DNA of 64,000 bases from Acinetobacter lactucae (GCF_001605885.1 NZ_LRPE01000012.1:1-64000); one strand, 5' to 3'; positions 28,986-38,558 are shown, counted from the stretch's first letter. A program made the numbers and translations. The notes: a model not told the origin generated them from the letters alone.

Positions 28986-29675
28986 TTATTTAATTAAAGG
29001 GTCAAAAGGCGAACTTTTTGATTTATTAACAGTGGCTGCAGGTGCAGTTTTAGGTTTTACTGTAGTCGTCTTTGCTGGGCTTGATACTCGTTTATTTGAA
29101 GTTCTAGAAGTACTCGCTTTATTACGCGTTACATACTGTTTTTTATAACTTCTCTTTTCATTATCATCTGAGCTACTATCAGAACTTGCTTTAAAACTCG
29201 ATGGATCAGGAGCAGGCATCGCAGTGTGAATATTCTCAATTAACTGCTTTGCAGGAGGATAAGTCACATCATTGCTTAAATATCTCATTTCCTGAGTACG
29301 CATTTGCTGCAAAGAATTATTTGCAATGCTCACACCAGATAAAAACAAGACATCTGTTATTAATGAACCGCGTATATTTTGACTTTGCAATTGACTTGCT
29401 AAATTCAATGCTTTAACTGGTTGATTGGTCTGATAAAACCGCATAGCAGCTTTAGCTAATAAATCATTTTTTTGAGTTGTATTATCGCTATCACAAACTT
29501 GTTTAAAAATATTCAATAACTCAGGATCATTTTGACCTTCAGCTAAAGGGTTCTTCTTAATACAACTTTTTTTAAGTTTTACAGGCTCTAGTTCTGCTGC
29601 TTGAGCATATGATAGACCGATAATGTTTCCAGTCAAAAAAAGTATCAAAATACTTCGTTTCAACACAACTTTCAT
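28986..29675 (-). CDS. tslA: Periplasmic T6SS localisation protein TslA/AsaA
   Basis: A 229-residue exported protein. A signal peptide (MKVVLKRSILILFLTGNIIGLSYAQA, cleavage about AQA-AE) is followed by a cysteine-containing helical domain and a Ser/Thr/Lys-rich C-terminal tail. It is the first gene of the T6SS operon. In Acinetobacter the gene in this slot, AsaA, has been described as a periplasmic T6SS protein and, as TslA, as directing assembly to sites of cell contact. The identification rests on position, signal peptide and size. The tail (about 150-229) looks disordered. Confidence 0.8.
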   Translation of the reverse strand: MKVVLKRSILILFLTGNIIGLSYAQAAELEPVKLKKSCIKKNPLAEGQNDPELLNIFKQVCDSDNTTQKNDLLAKAAMRFYQTNQPVKALNLASQLQSQNIRGSLITDVLFLSGVSIANNSLQQMRTQEMRYLSNDVTYPPAKQLIENIHTAMPAPDPSSFKASSDSSSDDNEKRSYKKQYVTRNKASTSRTSNKRVSSPAKTTTVKPKTAPAATVNKSKSSPFDPLIK

Positions 29676-30188
29676 TCCTCTGTTTTCTTATTTATTCAAG
29701 GCTTTACCGAAAAGTTAATATTCTTAAAACATTAAAAAATCAGTCTAAAAACCTTATATTCAAAAAATTTAGACGCAGTTTATCATATAAACAAACATAT
29801 TTTATATAAAAATCATATCAACTTAAACTAAAAGTAAATAGTTAAGATGCTTATAAAATATAGCTTAATAAAGTTATTCTTATAAAAATATAATATTGTT
29901 ATTTTTTGTAATTAAAAATAAGTAGCTGTTTTTTATAGATTAAATAAAAATTAAAACTAAACTAAAAATTATCATAAATATCACTTAGTTAAGATTTACG
30001 AAACATTTTCTTAAAAAAATTTTATCTAATAAAAAAGATAAATAGATTAAATGATTGTAAAAGATACATTTCAAATTTATGAAACTAGAAACTCGGTATA
30101 AATAAAAATCGACTTGTCAAGACTAATCTGTCTATTTGGTATATCTTTTACTTCAGTTTTAAAACTACTATCTCTTATCAAAAGAGCG
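29676..30188. other. T6SS operon promoter region, AT-rich
   Basis: About 500 bp of very AT-rich DNA upstream of the T6SS operon. A TAGACT element with a GAATAT box 18 bp on (minus strand, about 29705-29735) is a weak promoter candidate resembling the vgrG promoters. On the plus strand TTGTCA about 18 bp before GGTATA (near 30115-30145) could serve the small ORF that follows. Such AT-rich DNA is a typical H-NS target, and H-NS is a known repressor of T6SS in Acinetobacter. No gene is seen. Confidence 0.4.
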
Positions 30189-30281
30189 ATGGCTTTTATA
30201 CTAGCTGATCTCGTAAAGTTTTTAGTATTACTGGTACTGATGATGTGCAGCTGGACTTTTTTAATCTACTTAGATTATTAA
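30189..30281 (+). CDS. Possible 30-residue membrane miniprotein
   Basis: An ATG preceded by AAAGAG opens a 30-codon frame reading MAFILADLVKFLVLLVLMMC, then SWTFLIYLDY and a stop. This is one uninterrupted hydrophobic helix with acidic residues near each end, an arrangement expected for a small inner-membrane protein. A plausible promoter lies 40-75 bp upstream. It is short enough to arise by chance, no family is recognised, and it is offered as a candidate only. Confidence 0.3.
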   Translation: MAFILADLVKFLVLLVLMMCSWTFLIYLDY

Positions 30282-30419
30282 GAGACAGTTCGTGATTGAA
30301 GTAAATTCATATAAATGTATTACTTTTAATTAAAAGTACTCACATACTACATCTTTATAGCAAATTTAATTTCTTTTAAAGTATACATTAATACACACAT
30401 CCTAATGATTTCCAAGAAA

Positions 30420-31391
30420 ATGATGAAACAGAATTTGGCTGTTGTTTTATTTTCAAGCCTTGCTTTAAGTGCTTGTGCAAAGTCAACAAATAACCCAGAG
30501 CAAACCCCAACATTTACAACTAAACAAAATCTCTCATCAGAGCAACAAAGGAAGTTGCAACAACTACTTGATAAAACCAAAAAGAATCTTGTAGAGATTA
30601 AAGGTGGTACTTTTATGATGGGGGATTTTGGTGAGCAAAAAAGTCCGGATAAATTACCGTACGATAGCGATGCAGATAGTAAACCTCTACACAAAGTTAC
30701 TTTAGACAATTATGCATTAAGTGCAACAAAAGCAACTTATGCTGACTTTGATATCTACACAGAAATTACTGGCCAAGAAAAAATTGGTAAATTTGATGAA
30801 CTATCAATTCAAGATCGAATTCCCAATTCAGCAGCAGGAGTAAATTGGCAACAAGCCCGAAATTATTGCCAATGGTTAGGAAAACAACTTAATTTAAAAA
30901 TGGATTTACCGACCGAGGCTCAATGGGAATATGCTGCGCGAAATCGAGGACAATATATTCTTTATCCTACAGACAACGGTAAAATCGATAATGGTAGAAA
31001 TGTTTGGAGTTTTGAACAACGTCAAAATCAACAAAATAAATTAAACGCTTTTAGAAATATTCCTGAGCTGTTAAAGTTTCCTGCAACCCCTCTAGGCCTT
31101 CATGACATGATTACTGATAATTATGAGTGGATGCTAGACTGGTATGATCCACAGTATTACAGCAAATCTCCTGAAAAAAACCCTCAAGGACCGACAAAAG
31201 GTAGCCTCAAAGTTGTACGTAGCTCAGTTCCTTCTGAAGGACAATCTCTACAAATGTTTGGAGGCTTCACTTTTAGTAGACATGCTATTCACCCTATTGA
31301 GGATCCTAAAGCTGCTAAAGATGAATTAACAAAAAAACATCATCTTGACTTAAATCAAAATAATTCTGTCAGATGTGCAGTTAATTATTAA
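30420..31391 (+). CDS. Formylglycine-enzyme-like (SUMF1) lipoprotein, copy 1
   Basis: A 323-residue lipoprotein. Signal peptide with lipobox L-S-A-C, Ala at +2 (outer-membrane sorting), then an FGE/SUMF1 fold: VEIKGGTFMMGDFG, LPTEAQWEYAAR, GLHDMITDNYEWMLDWYD, and the closing NSVRCAVNY. The paired copper-binding cysteines of active formylglycine-generating enzymes are absent, so it is probably not catalytic. It is closely related to the next gene, and the two converge on a VgrG-linked putative effector. That makes a periplasmic immunity role the best guess. I start at 30420 to match copy 2. An ATG at 30405 lacks a ribosome site. Confidence 0.78.
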   Translation: MMKQNLAVVLFSSLALSACAKSTNNPEQTPTFTTKQNLSSEQQRKLQQLLDKTKKNLVEIKGGTFMMGDFGEQKSPDKLPYDSDADSKPLHKVTLDNYALSATKATYADFDIYTEITGQEKIGKFDELSIQDRIPNSAAGVNWQQARNYCQWLGKQLNLKMDLPTEAQWEYAARNRGQYILYPTDNGKIDNGRNVWSFEQRQNQQNKLNAFRNIPELLKFPATPLGLHDMITDNYEWMLDWYDPQYYSKSPEKNPQGPTKGSLKVVRSSVPSEGQSLQMFGGFTFSRHAIHPIEDPKAAKDELTKKHHLDLNQNNSVRCAVNY

Positions 31392-31705
31392 TAATTTGAT
31401 CAAGCGACTATATAATTAAAATTTATATATTTGCTTTTCCACTATTCCATTGCACAAGAACATTCAACTTACCCACCATCCGAGTAACCTCTTCTGAATC
31501 ACTTTTTATTGCTTTTATCTAAAGCTGTCTAAAATATTATAAATAGGAAAATAAGAAAAATTTATTACATAAACTTCTTGAAATGATCACGCTCTAAAGA
31601 AGTTATATTATTTCTATACGCAAATAACAAAACCTCTATTTATATCTATTGTGACTCTCACTAAAATAATTATATCACCACTCAACTACATGATTTTTAA
31701 ATAAG
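31392..31705. other. Spacer between the two lipoprotein genes
   Basis: A 314-bp AT-rich spacer. Its first part (from 31400) resembles the sequence just after the second copy (32684 onward: GATYAAGC..., ATATATTTGCTT.TCCA). The duplicated unit therefore includes the 3' flank. I see no gene in it. The upstream ATG of copy 1 survives here as an ATG followed by a stop, just before the start of copy 2. Confidence 0.5.
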
Positions 31706-32677
31706 ATGATTAAACAAAATTTAGCAATCATTCTACTTTCGAGTATTACGTTAACTGCCTGTGCAAAATCGACAAATAATACAGAGCAAGGGCAAATTGC
31801 TACAACTAAACAGAATCTCTCATCAGAGCAACAAAAGAAGCTGCAACTACTACTCGATAATACCAAAAAGAATCTTGTAGAGATTAAAGGTGGTACTTTT
31901 ATGATGGGGGATTTTGGTGAGCAAAAAAGCCCGGATAAATTACCATACGATAGTGATGCTGATAGTAAACCTTTACATAAAGTCACTTTAGATAATTATG
32001 CATTAAGTGCAACAAAAGCGACGTATGCTGATTTCGATGTATATACTGAAGTTACTGGACAGCAAAAAATTGGGAAGTTTGATAAGTTCTCAATGAATGA
32101 GCGAGTTCCCACTGCAGCTGCTGGTATCAATTGGCAACAAGCCCAAAATTATTGCCACTGGTTAGGAAAACAACTTAATTTAAAAATGGATTTACCGACA
32201 GAAGCCCAATGGGAATATGCAGCAAGAAATCGTGGACAATATATTCTTTATCCTACAGACAACGGTAAAATCGATAATGGTAGAAATGTTTGGAGTTTCA
32301 AACAAAGACAAGAACTAATAACAAAATATAAAGCTGATGAGAAAATACCAGAATTGCAACAATTTCCGGCTACCCCTTTAGGGCTATATGACATGATTAC
32401 TGATAATTATGAGTGGATGCTTGATTGGTATGACCCACAGTATTATAGTAGATCTCCTGAAAAAAACCCTAAAGGGCCTGCAAAAGGAACTCTTAAAGTT
32501 GTACGAAGTTCAGAACCATCTGATGGACAAAATTTACAAATGTTTGGCGGATTTACCTTTAGTCGCCATGCCATTCATCCTGTAGAAGATCCTAAACTAT
32601 CTAATGATCCTGATATTAAAAAATATAACATAGACTTAAATCGATTTAATTCTGTGCGATGCGCGGTTAATTATTAG
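31706..32677 (+). CDS. Formylglycine-enzyme-like (SUMF1) lipoprotein, copy 2
   Basis: A 323-residue paralogue of the preceding gene with lipobox L-T-A-C and the same fold and final RCAVNY. DNA identity is almost complete in the region encoding VEIKGGTFMMGDFGEQKS (around 31870-31930), and divergence is concentrated in the linker after the lipid anchor and in segments around GKFDKFSMNER and the RQELITKYK insert. Its stop lies 25 bp from the stop of the convergent 1001-residue gene. Tandem variants beside an effector are typical of immunity genes under diversifying selection. Function is inferred from context. Confidence 0.78.
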   Translation: MIKQNLAIILLSSITLTACAKSTNNTEQGQIATTKQNLSSEQQKKLQLLLDNTKKNLVEIKGGTFMMGDFGEQKSPDKLPYDSDADSKPLHKVTLDNYALSATKATYADFDVYTEVTGQQKIGKFDKFSMNERVPTAAAGINWQQAQNYCHWLGKQLNLKMDLPTEAQWEYAARNRGQYILYPTDNGKIDNGRNVWSFKQRQELITKYKADEKIPELQQFPATPLGLYDMITDNYEWMLDWYDPQYYSRSPEKNPKGPAKGTLKVVRSSEPSDGQNLQMFGGFTFSRHAIHPVEDPKLSNDPDIKKYNIDLNRFNSVRCAVNY

Positions 32678-32701
32678 AAATTTGATTAAGCAAATATATA
32701 A

Positions 32702-35700
32702 TTAAACCTTATATATTTGCTTATCCATTATTCCACTATCTTGATCAAAAGGCGCCAAAATATTCAAGTTACTCGCTATTAGAGTAACCTCTTCTGAATC
32801 GCTCCTAATTGCTTGTTGTATCTGGAGCTGTTTAAAACGTATATCGTCCTGATTTTTTACCAACATATAATTCAAAGAACCTGCTATTTTTTTTGCTCCT
32901 TTACGATATTTTAAATAATCCTGAAGCCATGCATTAATTTTGGTACCTTGATATTCGATACCAGAATTTAAACAACGTATTACATCTTCCGCATACTTTT
33001 CATCACTTCCATAATTAAGAAAGCGAATAATATCCCCCTCCACCTTACCCAATTGATTTTCTGTAAGTTTTTTACCTTGTGGATGGATATGTTGAATCGT
33101 ATTCTCCCACTCTTCAGTAGAAATACATGTCTTTAAGATATTAATCACTGCTGTTTTTCGTGTTGGAAAAAACTCAACTTTCATATCCATAAAAGCAATA
33201 TTAAGATCAAAAATAGGAGTGGTCAGATCGGTCCAGTGTGATACTGCGTACAGCAGAATTCCTTTAGTTTCAGGAGTAGCATAAAGTAATTCTTTTTTAC
33301 CAGAACTCGAGTTAAGATTCTTAGCAGTATTTAAACGACCTTGATCAATATCAATTCTATTAATCCATTGGTTATAAATTAGAGATAGTTCTTTTACACT
33401 TTTAGTTAAGGCATGATTATCTCCAATACATAGTGCAAGGATGCGAGAAGCTAACAAAAAAGCCGTTTCATTTATATATAGAAGTGTTTTAAAGCCGGCA
33501 TGGGCAACTTGGGATTTTATAAAACCAAGATAACTTAAAAAATGCTCCGTTCCTACGACAAATGATGCAACTCCTTTCGCTCCCACACCCCAGCACAAAT
33601 GAGCCGCTACCAATATTTTAAAATTACCTGAAGTTTGATCATAGCCGATTTGAAATTGACCTTGGGCGCCAGCGCCTGCACTAACACCACCTCCTGCTGC
33701 AGCTGAAGCAATTGCAACAAACTCTCCTTCACCACTACCATCCCCCTTAGGCTTAAACCACTCTACTGCCCCTTTAAGTAGACCCTGTATTTGCACTCCA
33801 GCAAATGCATTAATACCTATATTGCCCTGATTCTGCGCATTTTCCTGATTATCACCAATTATTTTCAAACTTCCCTGCGCAGGTTGAAACATAGGCTTTT
33901 TATTATCGTCTACCATCTGACTCATCGATCTTTCTGGTGGTCTTACCGCAGCCTTTATGACCTGAGTTGTGCCTTGATAAGAAATATCAACGGATAGATT
34001 ACCAGCGATCCCTAAATTTGCTCCTGAAAAACCAGATATCTCCGCTCCAATTAAAAAACGGATTGTTCCTAAATCATAGTTATCGTATTCAAGTTTCCAG
34101 CCTGTTTCACACGGATAAAATTTACGCCACTCTTTCACTCCTTCAAATAATGTCCATTTAGTAGACATATCTCCAGAAGTCTTAATACTTACTCCTTTTG
34201 GCGCAGCACTTATTGACCCTTCACCACTTGCTCCAGCGACCATGCGCATCCATTGTGCTTCTTGGGTAACCGTAATATCTCTACTATTTTTGTATTCTTC
34301 TGCAATTTCGCCCCCCAAACCTCCTATTAGGTTATAAACAGCTTTCTCATCACTTCCAACATTCCCCTTTGCTGTCAAAAGTTGCTGTGAAAGTTTTTCA
34401 AAACTACTACGGATTTGTGCAGGTTGTTGTACTGTATATTGATTCGCAGTTACATCCACATTTGTCTGAGGGTTCCTACGCTTTGCTTTTAACTCCTCAT
34501 ATTCAGTAACCTTTAAATAACGTCGTTTTAAATTATATTTAGATGCTTTTTCGTTTGTTTTACCCGTGCTCTCAACCACCCAGACTTCTCTTAAATCAGC
34601 TCTTTGCTTAAATTCACCGTTAATTTTTTCAATGGCCTTTTCCTGATTTATATTTAACCGCTTTTCCAATTCTTTAATTTCTTCCAAATCACGACTTTGG
34701 ATTGCTTGCGTTAGATCCTTATTAGATTTGTGAACGTCCTTCACTGCATCAGACAATATCTTAGTTTTTTTATCAAATTCAGCATACACTGCAGGCGGCA
34801 AAACAAGCACTTCATTGGTACACGGATTAATAACTATAGGCGGTTTTTGTCTTGCACCCATATTTTCCTTATGATTAATATCAGGCTGAGTCACCGCTGT
34901 CGAAGTCGGAAAAATAATTTGATAAATAACTTGTTTATCTACACAAGTTATTGGCTCATACCATTCACTATTTTTTATAGTAGATCCTAAAGTGTATGTA
35001 ACTCTACTCTTCAAATGTGTATAAGCTAATTGGGTATACCCTTTTTTATCAGGTGGGCCAGGTTTCAAATTAACCAAGGGTTTACTTTGGTCTTGAGCAA
35101 AGATTTGATAATCTACAATTGGAATCCCATTCCCTGCGCTATCAATAAATCTATATAAAGCATAGTTTTTAAACTTAAGATATTTTGTTTTTCTTACAAT
35201 ACGAGTATTCTTTTTTTTATATTCCTCATAAGACATATTAACTCTTTCATTTAATTCTTCTGCTAAATCCAAAGGAAAAGTTGGTTGTATTTTTGACAAA
35301 TTAAAAAAGTTTTTTTGTTTAACTGATTTAGCATTTTTTCTTAGCTCTTCCAAATCTTTATTTGCTTTTCTCTGCTTGAGTTCATATTGAGCTTTTGTTA
35401 AGAAAAAAGCATTATTCTTAAGGCTTATGGAGTTTACTTCAACTATATTGCTTCCTTCAGCCAAAATAGGTTTTATAGTCTTTTTAGGGCTGAAAATAGT
35501 TTCATGCCCCTCAACAAAAATATGTAATTTTCCATTTTGATTTAATGGAATTGGTTTTGTTTGTCCTTTTGGGTTTGTAGTACCCTCATAAGTCTTTTTT
35601 GTTCCATCTTCACAGAAAAAGGTTATGCTGTATTTTACATTTGGTAATTCTCTATTTCTTTGGTTATAAAAGACTATTGTATATTCAAACGTAGTATAAG

Positions 35701-35707
35701 GAGTCAT
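32702..35707 (-). CDS. VgrG-linked putative T6SS effector, 1001 residues
   Basis: The gene begins 8 bp after vgrG, so it is almost certainly cargo of that spike. Residues about 1-75 and 175-265 are two transthyretin-like beta domains with the same D/N-x-x-G-x...Y...G-x-T-N-x-x-G-x-T pattern found at the C-terminus of the VgrG in front. A coiled-coil segment (about 300-420) follows. Then comes a Gly/Ala-rich region (about 620-750, AAAGGGVSAGAGAQGQ, VGAKGVASFVVG) and a helical C-terminal third. No enzyme motif is recognised. The glycine-rich stretch with hydrophobic helices hints at membrane action, which fits lipoprotein immunity candidates, but this is inference. Confidence 0.7.
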   Translation of the reverse strand: MTPYTTFEYTIVFYNQRNRELPNVKYSITFFCEDGTKKTYEGTTNPKGQTKPIPLNQNGKLHIFVEGHETIFSPKKTIKPILAEGSNIVEVNSISLKNNAFFLTKAQYELKQRKANKDLEELRKNAKSVKQKNFFNLSKIQPTFPLDLAEELNERVNMSYEEYKKKNTRIVRKTKYLKFKNYALYRFIDSAGNGIPIVDYQIFAQDQSKPLVNLKPGPPDKKGYTQLAYTHLKSRVTYTLGSTIKNSEWYEPITCVDKQVIYQIIFPTSTAVTQPDINHKENMGARQKPPIVINPCTNEVLVLPPAVYAEFDKKTKILSDAVKDVHKSNKDLTQAIQSRDLEEIKELEKRLNINQEKAIEKINGEFKQRADLREVWVVESTGKTNEKASKYNLKRRYLKVTEYEELKAKRRNPQTNVDVTANQYTVQQPAQIRSSFEKLSQQLLTAKGNVGSDEKAVYNLIGGLGGEIAEEYKNSRDITVTQEAQWMRMVAGASGEGSISAAPKGVSIKTSGDMSTKWTLFEGVKEWRKFYPCETGWKLEYDNYDLGTIRFLIGAEISGFSGANLGIAGNLSVDISYQGTTQVIKAAVRPPERSMSQMVDDNKKPMFQPAQGSLKIIGDNQENAQNQGNIGINAFAGVQIQGLLKGAVEWFKPKGDGSGEGEFVAIASAAAGGGVSAGAGAQGQFQIGYDQTSGNFKILVAAHLCWGVGAKGVASFVVGTEHFLSYLGFIKSQVAHAGFKTLLYINETAFLLASRILALCIGDNHALTKSVKELSLIYNQWINRIDIDQGRLNTAKNLNSSSGKKELLYATPETKGILLYAVSHWTDLTTPIFDLNIAFMDMKVEFFPTRKTAVINILKTCISTEEWENTIQHIHPQGKKLTENQLGKVEGDIIRFLNYGSDEKYAEDVIRCLNSGIEYQGTKINAWLQDYLKYRKGAKKIAGSLNYMLVKNQDDIRFKQLQIQQAIRSDSEEVTLIASNLNILAPFDQDSGIMDKQIYKV

Positions 35708-35714
35708 TATATCT

Positions 35715-38495
35715 CTAACCTTTTGCCACTAGTTTATATTTAGAAGCATTTTCATCACTAATATGAATAGAAATTTGTTCTGAGCCATCAGTTTCAAATC
35801 TTTGAGTTAAACCTTGAGCATTAGTTCGCCCCTTTTGCCGGCTACCATTCATTCTAAAAGCGATATACTCTACATTTTTCGCTGGCTTTCCATCTAAATC
35901 AGTAATTTCAAAAGTCAAATAATAAGGCTTATTTTCCTGCTTTTTAGGAGGAGTAACTTGTTCTCCCCCCATAAATAAGTGCTGCCCCGCCTTCACCTCA
36001 AGCTTACCACCCGTAACAGGGAAAATACCCGAACCATTCAACTTAACTTGCGATCCACTTGCAGTCAGATTAATTTCAGTTGGACTAGTAATAAAAACCG
36101 TGTCTTCGGTTGAAGTAATCTGTACGCCTTTTCGAGCAATGACATCTAAGCCATCACCTTGAGCCTGAATTTCTACTTTGCCTTGGCCAGCAAAAAGTCG
36201 AGCACCTTCTTGGGCAGCAAATAGACTAATCTTTTGGCTCGCATGACTCACTATATTCTTTTGCGTACTAATATTAATACTATCTCCGGCACTTTGAGTG
36301 AGCTGACCATTTGCACTGAGGTGTATATCTTCATTACTACTTACAGCAATACTTTTTGGAGATGCCAACAGCATCACTGCTGATTGAAACTCAGCAGCTT
36401 TTTTAGGGTCTTCTTGTTTGAGAACTTCTAAGAAAGTCTGAATATTCTCAAGCATATCTAATGGGTCAGTTTGCTGATTTTTAGCAACTTCACTGAGTGC
36501 CTTGGCATTGTTGAGGCCGCCTTCGATTTGTTGTTTGGCATCATTTGCATCAAGGTGTACGCCTTGGGCTTGATCCTGTTTGTGGGTACTAATCAGTAAA
36601 CCACCGCCAGCTCGAACTGCACCCCACTGGTCTGTTCTAAGTTCAAAACCCTCACCTCGGCCATCACTTTCCGCTTTGTCTTTTGGATGGCTTAAGTTAC
36701 CGAGATTGAGTTGGCTTGCCGCATGGCTACTTTGTAGTTGGGCACTGATTTGGCCTGTAGTATCATCAAAACGGAGTTGGTTAAAGCCTTTACCATCGAC
36801 TTCTTCGGAGCGGATGCCGCTGAGTTTTTTAGTCTCGGGTAATTGGCCTTTCTGATCGAACTGGGTTGGGTGGCGTTCAGCTTCGTGAATACGGCCCACC
36901 ACAAACGGGCGGTCAATGTTGCCGTCAAAGAAATCGATGACAACAATCTCACCGACACGTGGTAAGAAGCGTACGCCATAACCTGCGCCTGCCCATGGGG
37001 TGAGTACATCCACCCAAGCCGAGTCAGTGTCATTGTTGTTACTTCCTGCACCACCGTCATGGCTATGGTCGTCAGTTCGGGTAAACAGGAAACGGACTTT
37101 AATGCGTCCCCATTGGTCAACATGGATACTTTCACCTTCTAGCCCCACCACTCTAGCACGCTGTGGGTAAGCTACTGGTCGGTGCTCTAACGGATGATAC
37201 TCAGGAACAGTTTTAATATTTCTACGCGACAAGATGAGCTGATTACCCTGACGTTCAGTCTGGTCATTTAGCCCTGATTGATTGTTTTGCCATTGGCTTT
37301 GACTAAAAAGTTGATTGATTTGCTGTTGCAAATCTTTAGGCAAATTATTTTGTAAACAGAAGCTTTTACCAATAATCAGAAATTCTTTGTCTGATCCGCT
37401 ATGTGTATCTATTTCTGGATGTTCATTCAATTCAAACCAATAGCCAACTTGCGTATCACGTACCGTAGTTTGTGCACGAAAATATTTTGATTGCAATGCA
37501 TAATAATCAGATAGATTATTGTTGAGTTTTTCTAGCTGCTTGTGACCCGATGCGGTGGCTTGATCTTCACCTTTTAAGTCTTGCATCCAAGCAGGACTAA
37601 AGTGCCATGCCTGTTCTAGACTTAAACTCGCATTATCCTGATTAGCACTATGACTATGCTTTGACTGAACACTTCCCATGCCTTCTTCTTGACTTAAAGC
37701 ATCAGCCTGCCAGCGTTGTATATGTACGGCTGTAGATTGCAAGCTTCGGGTTGGCACGAGACTCCTCATACTGTCTTGTTGTTCAACTGCGCTACTGCGG
37801 TGATAACGGATATTTCTTCGATTTAATGCTAAATATGATTCATTATTATCAATTAAGCGTAATTTTTGCGGTTGAATCTCATCCGAGCTATCAGCGACAA
37901 ACAACTGAGCTTCATCAATTAACCAGTTAATGCCTTCATTACGCCAAAGTCTGGTTAAAAATTCATAATCCGTTTCGTTACTTTGCATGACAAAAGGTCG
38001 AACATCGTAGTCTTGAGTTAGGTTTTTTAAATCCAAAGTTAAGGCAGAAGCAAACAATGGGCTTTTGTTCTGCCATTCTGTAAATAGAATTTCAGTGATG
38101 TCCCGTACACTCTTATTCATAAACACACGGCTATTACGGCGTTTATGCCATAGCACCGTTGGGTCTTGTAATCTCAGTTTATAAAAAGTTAATGAACCAT
38201 CACTCTGCCCCTGACTGGCTTCTGTAATAATTCCTGTAGTTCTAAATAATTGCCCCTGATCAGTTACTTGATCGACTGCGACCTGACAACCAATAAATTG
38301 TTTTAATGAAATATGAGCATTAGTAGAAAGACAAAATAACTCAGCAGTCAGTCCTTCATTTAGCTGATGCTGCCCTTCAATGCTTTGTAAAAAGACTTGA
38401 GTATTCAACGATGGATTAGAAAACTGAACATGAAGCACGCGTTTTTGCGAGCTGATACCCAAATCTTCTAGAATTCTATGTATATGAGATAACAT
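35715..38495 (-). CDS. vgrG: VgrG spike protein 1 (tssI) with C-terminal adaptor
   Basis: A 926-residue VgrG. N-terminal gp27-like Phage_GPD domain (with RRNSRVFMNKSVRDITEILF and YDVRPFVMQSNETDYEFLTRLWR), gp5-like OB-fold (GRIKVRFLF, DVLTPWAGAGYG, GEIVVIDFFDGNIDRPFVVGRI), then the DUF2345 beta-helix with GEGFELRTDQWGAVRAGGGLL. A transthyretin-like tail (about 850-926, GKPAKNVEYIAF, GRTNAQGLT) replaces an enzymatic domain and probably docks the next gene product. It is highly similar to the second VgrG in the window except in the region about 385-430 and the tail. Confidence 0.93.
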   Translation of the reverse strand: MLSHIHRILEDLGISSQKRVLHVQFSNPSLNTQVFLQSIEGQHQLNEGLTAELFCLSTNAHISLKQFIGCQVAVDQVTDQGQLFRTTGIITEASQGQSDGSLTFYKLRLQDPTVLWHKRRNSRVFMNKSVRDITEILFTEWQNKSPLFASALTLDLKNLTQDYDVRPFVMQSNETDYEFLTRLWRNEGINWLIDEAQLFVADSSDEIQPQKLRLIDNNESYLALNRRNIRYHRSSAVEQQDSMRSLVPTRSLQSTAVHIQRWQADALSQEEGMGSVQSKHSHSANQDNASLSLEQAWHFSPAWMQDLKGEDQATASGHKQLEKLNNNLSDYYALQSKYFRAQTTVRDTQVGYWFELNEHPEIDTHSGSDKEFLIIGKSFCLQNNLPKDLQQQINQLFSQSQWQNNQSGLNDQTERQGNQLILSRRNIKTVPEYHPLEHRPVAYPQRARVVGLEGESIHVDQWGRIKVRFLFTRTDDHSHDGGAGSNNNDTDSAWVDVLTPWAGAGYGVRFLPRVGEIVVIDFFDGNIDRPFVVGRIHEAERHPTQFDQKGQLPETKKLSGIRSEEVDGKGFNQLRFDDTTGQISAQLQSSHAASQLNLGNLSHPKDKAESDGRGEGFELRTDQWGAVRAGGGLLISTHKQDQAQGVHLDANDAKQQIEGGLNNAKALSEVAKNQQTDPLDMLENIQTFLEVLKQEDPKKAAEFQSAVMLLASPKSIAVSSNEDIHLSANGQLTQSAGDSINISTQKNIVSHASQKISLFAAQEGARLFAGQGKVEIQAQGDGLDVIARKGVQITSTEDTVFITSPTEINLTASGSQVKLNGSGIFPVTGGKLEVKAGQHLFMGGEQVTPPKKQENKPYYLTFEITDLDGKPAKNVEYIAFRMNGSRQKGRTNAQGLTQRFETDGSEQISIHISDENASKYKLVAKG

Positions 38496-38529
38496 CTTTT
38501 TTTATGAAAACTTTGTCAGGATTGGCATT

Positions 38530-38558
38530 ATTTTATATAATACAGAAACATCTGTCTA
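38530..38558 (-). promoter_or_regulatory. vgrG promoter (TAGACA-N17-TAAAAT)
   Basis: On the minus strand TAGACA and TAAAAT are separated by 17 bp, ending 35 bp before the vgrG ATG. The same two hexamers at the same spacing precede the other vgrG, although the spacer sequence differs. This argues for a real sigma-70 promoter. Confidence 0.55.

Noticed and set aside
30347..30709. Open frame on the minus strand opposite the first lipoprotein gene, repeated opposite the second (31675-31986)
   Set aside because: It mirrors the conserved coding region of the lipoprotein genes, has no ribosome site, and its repetition follows simply from the gene duplication.
36580..37135. Overlapping open frames inside vgrG 1, and their counterparts at 48789-49110 in vgrG 2
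   Set aside because: They are antisense or shifted frames in the GC-richer, strongly coding OB-fold region of vgrG. Proline/serine-rich translations look like shadows.
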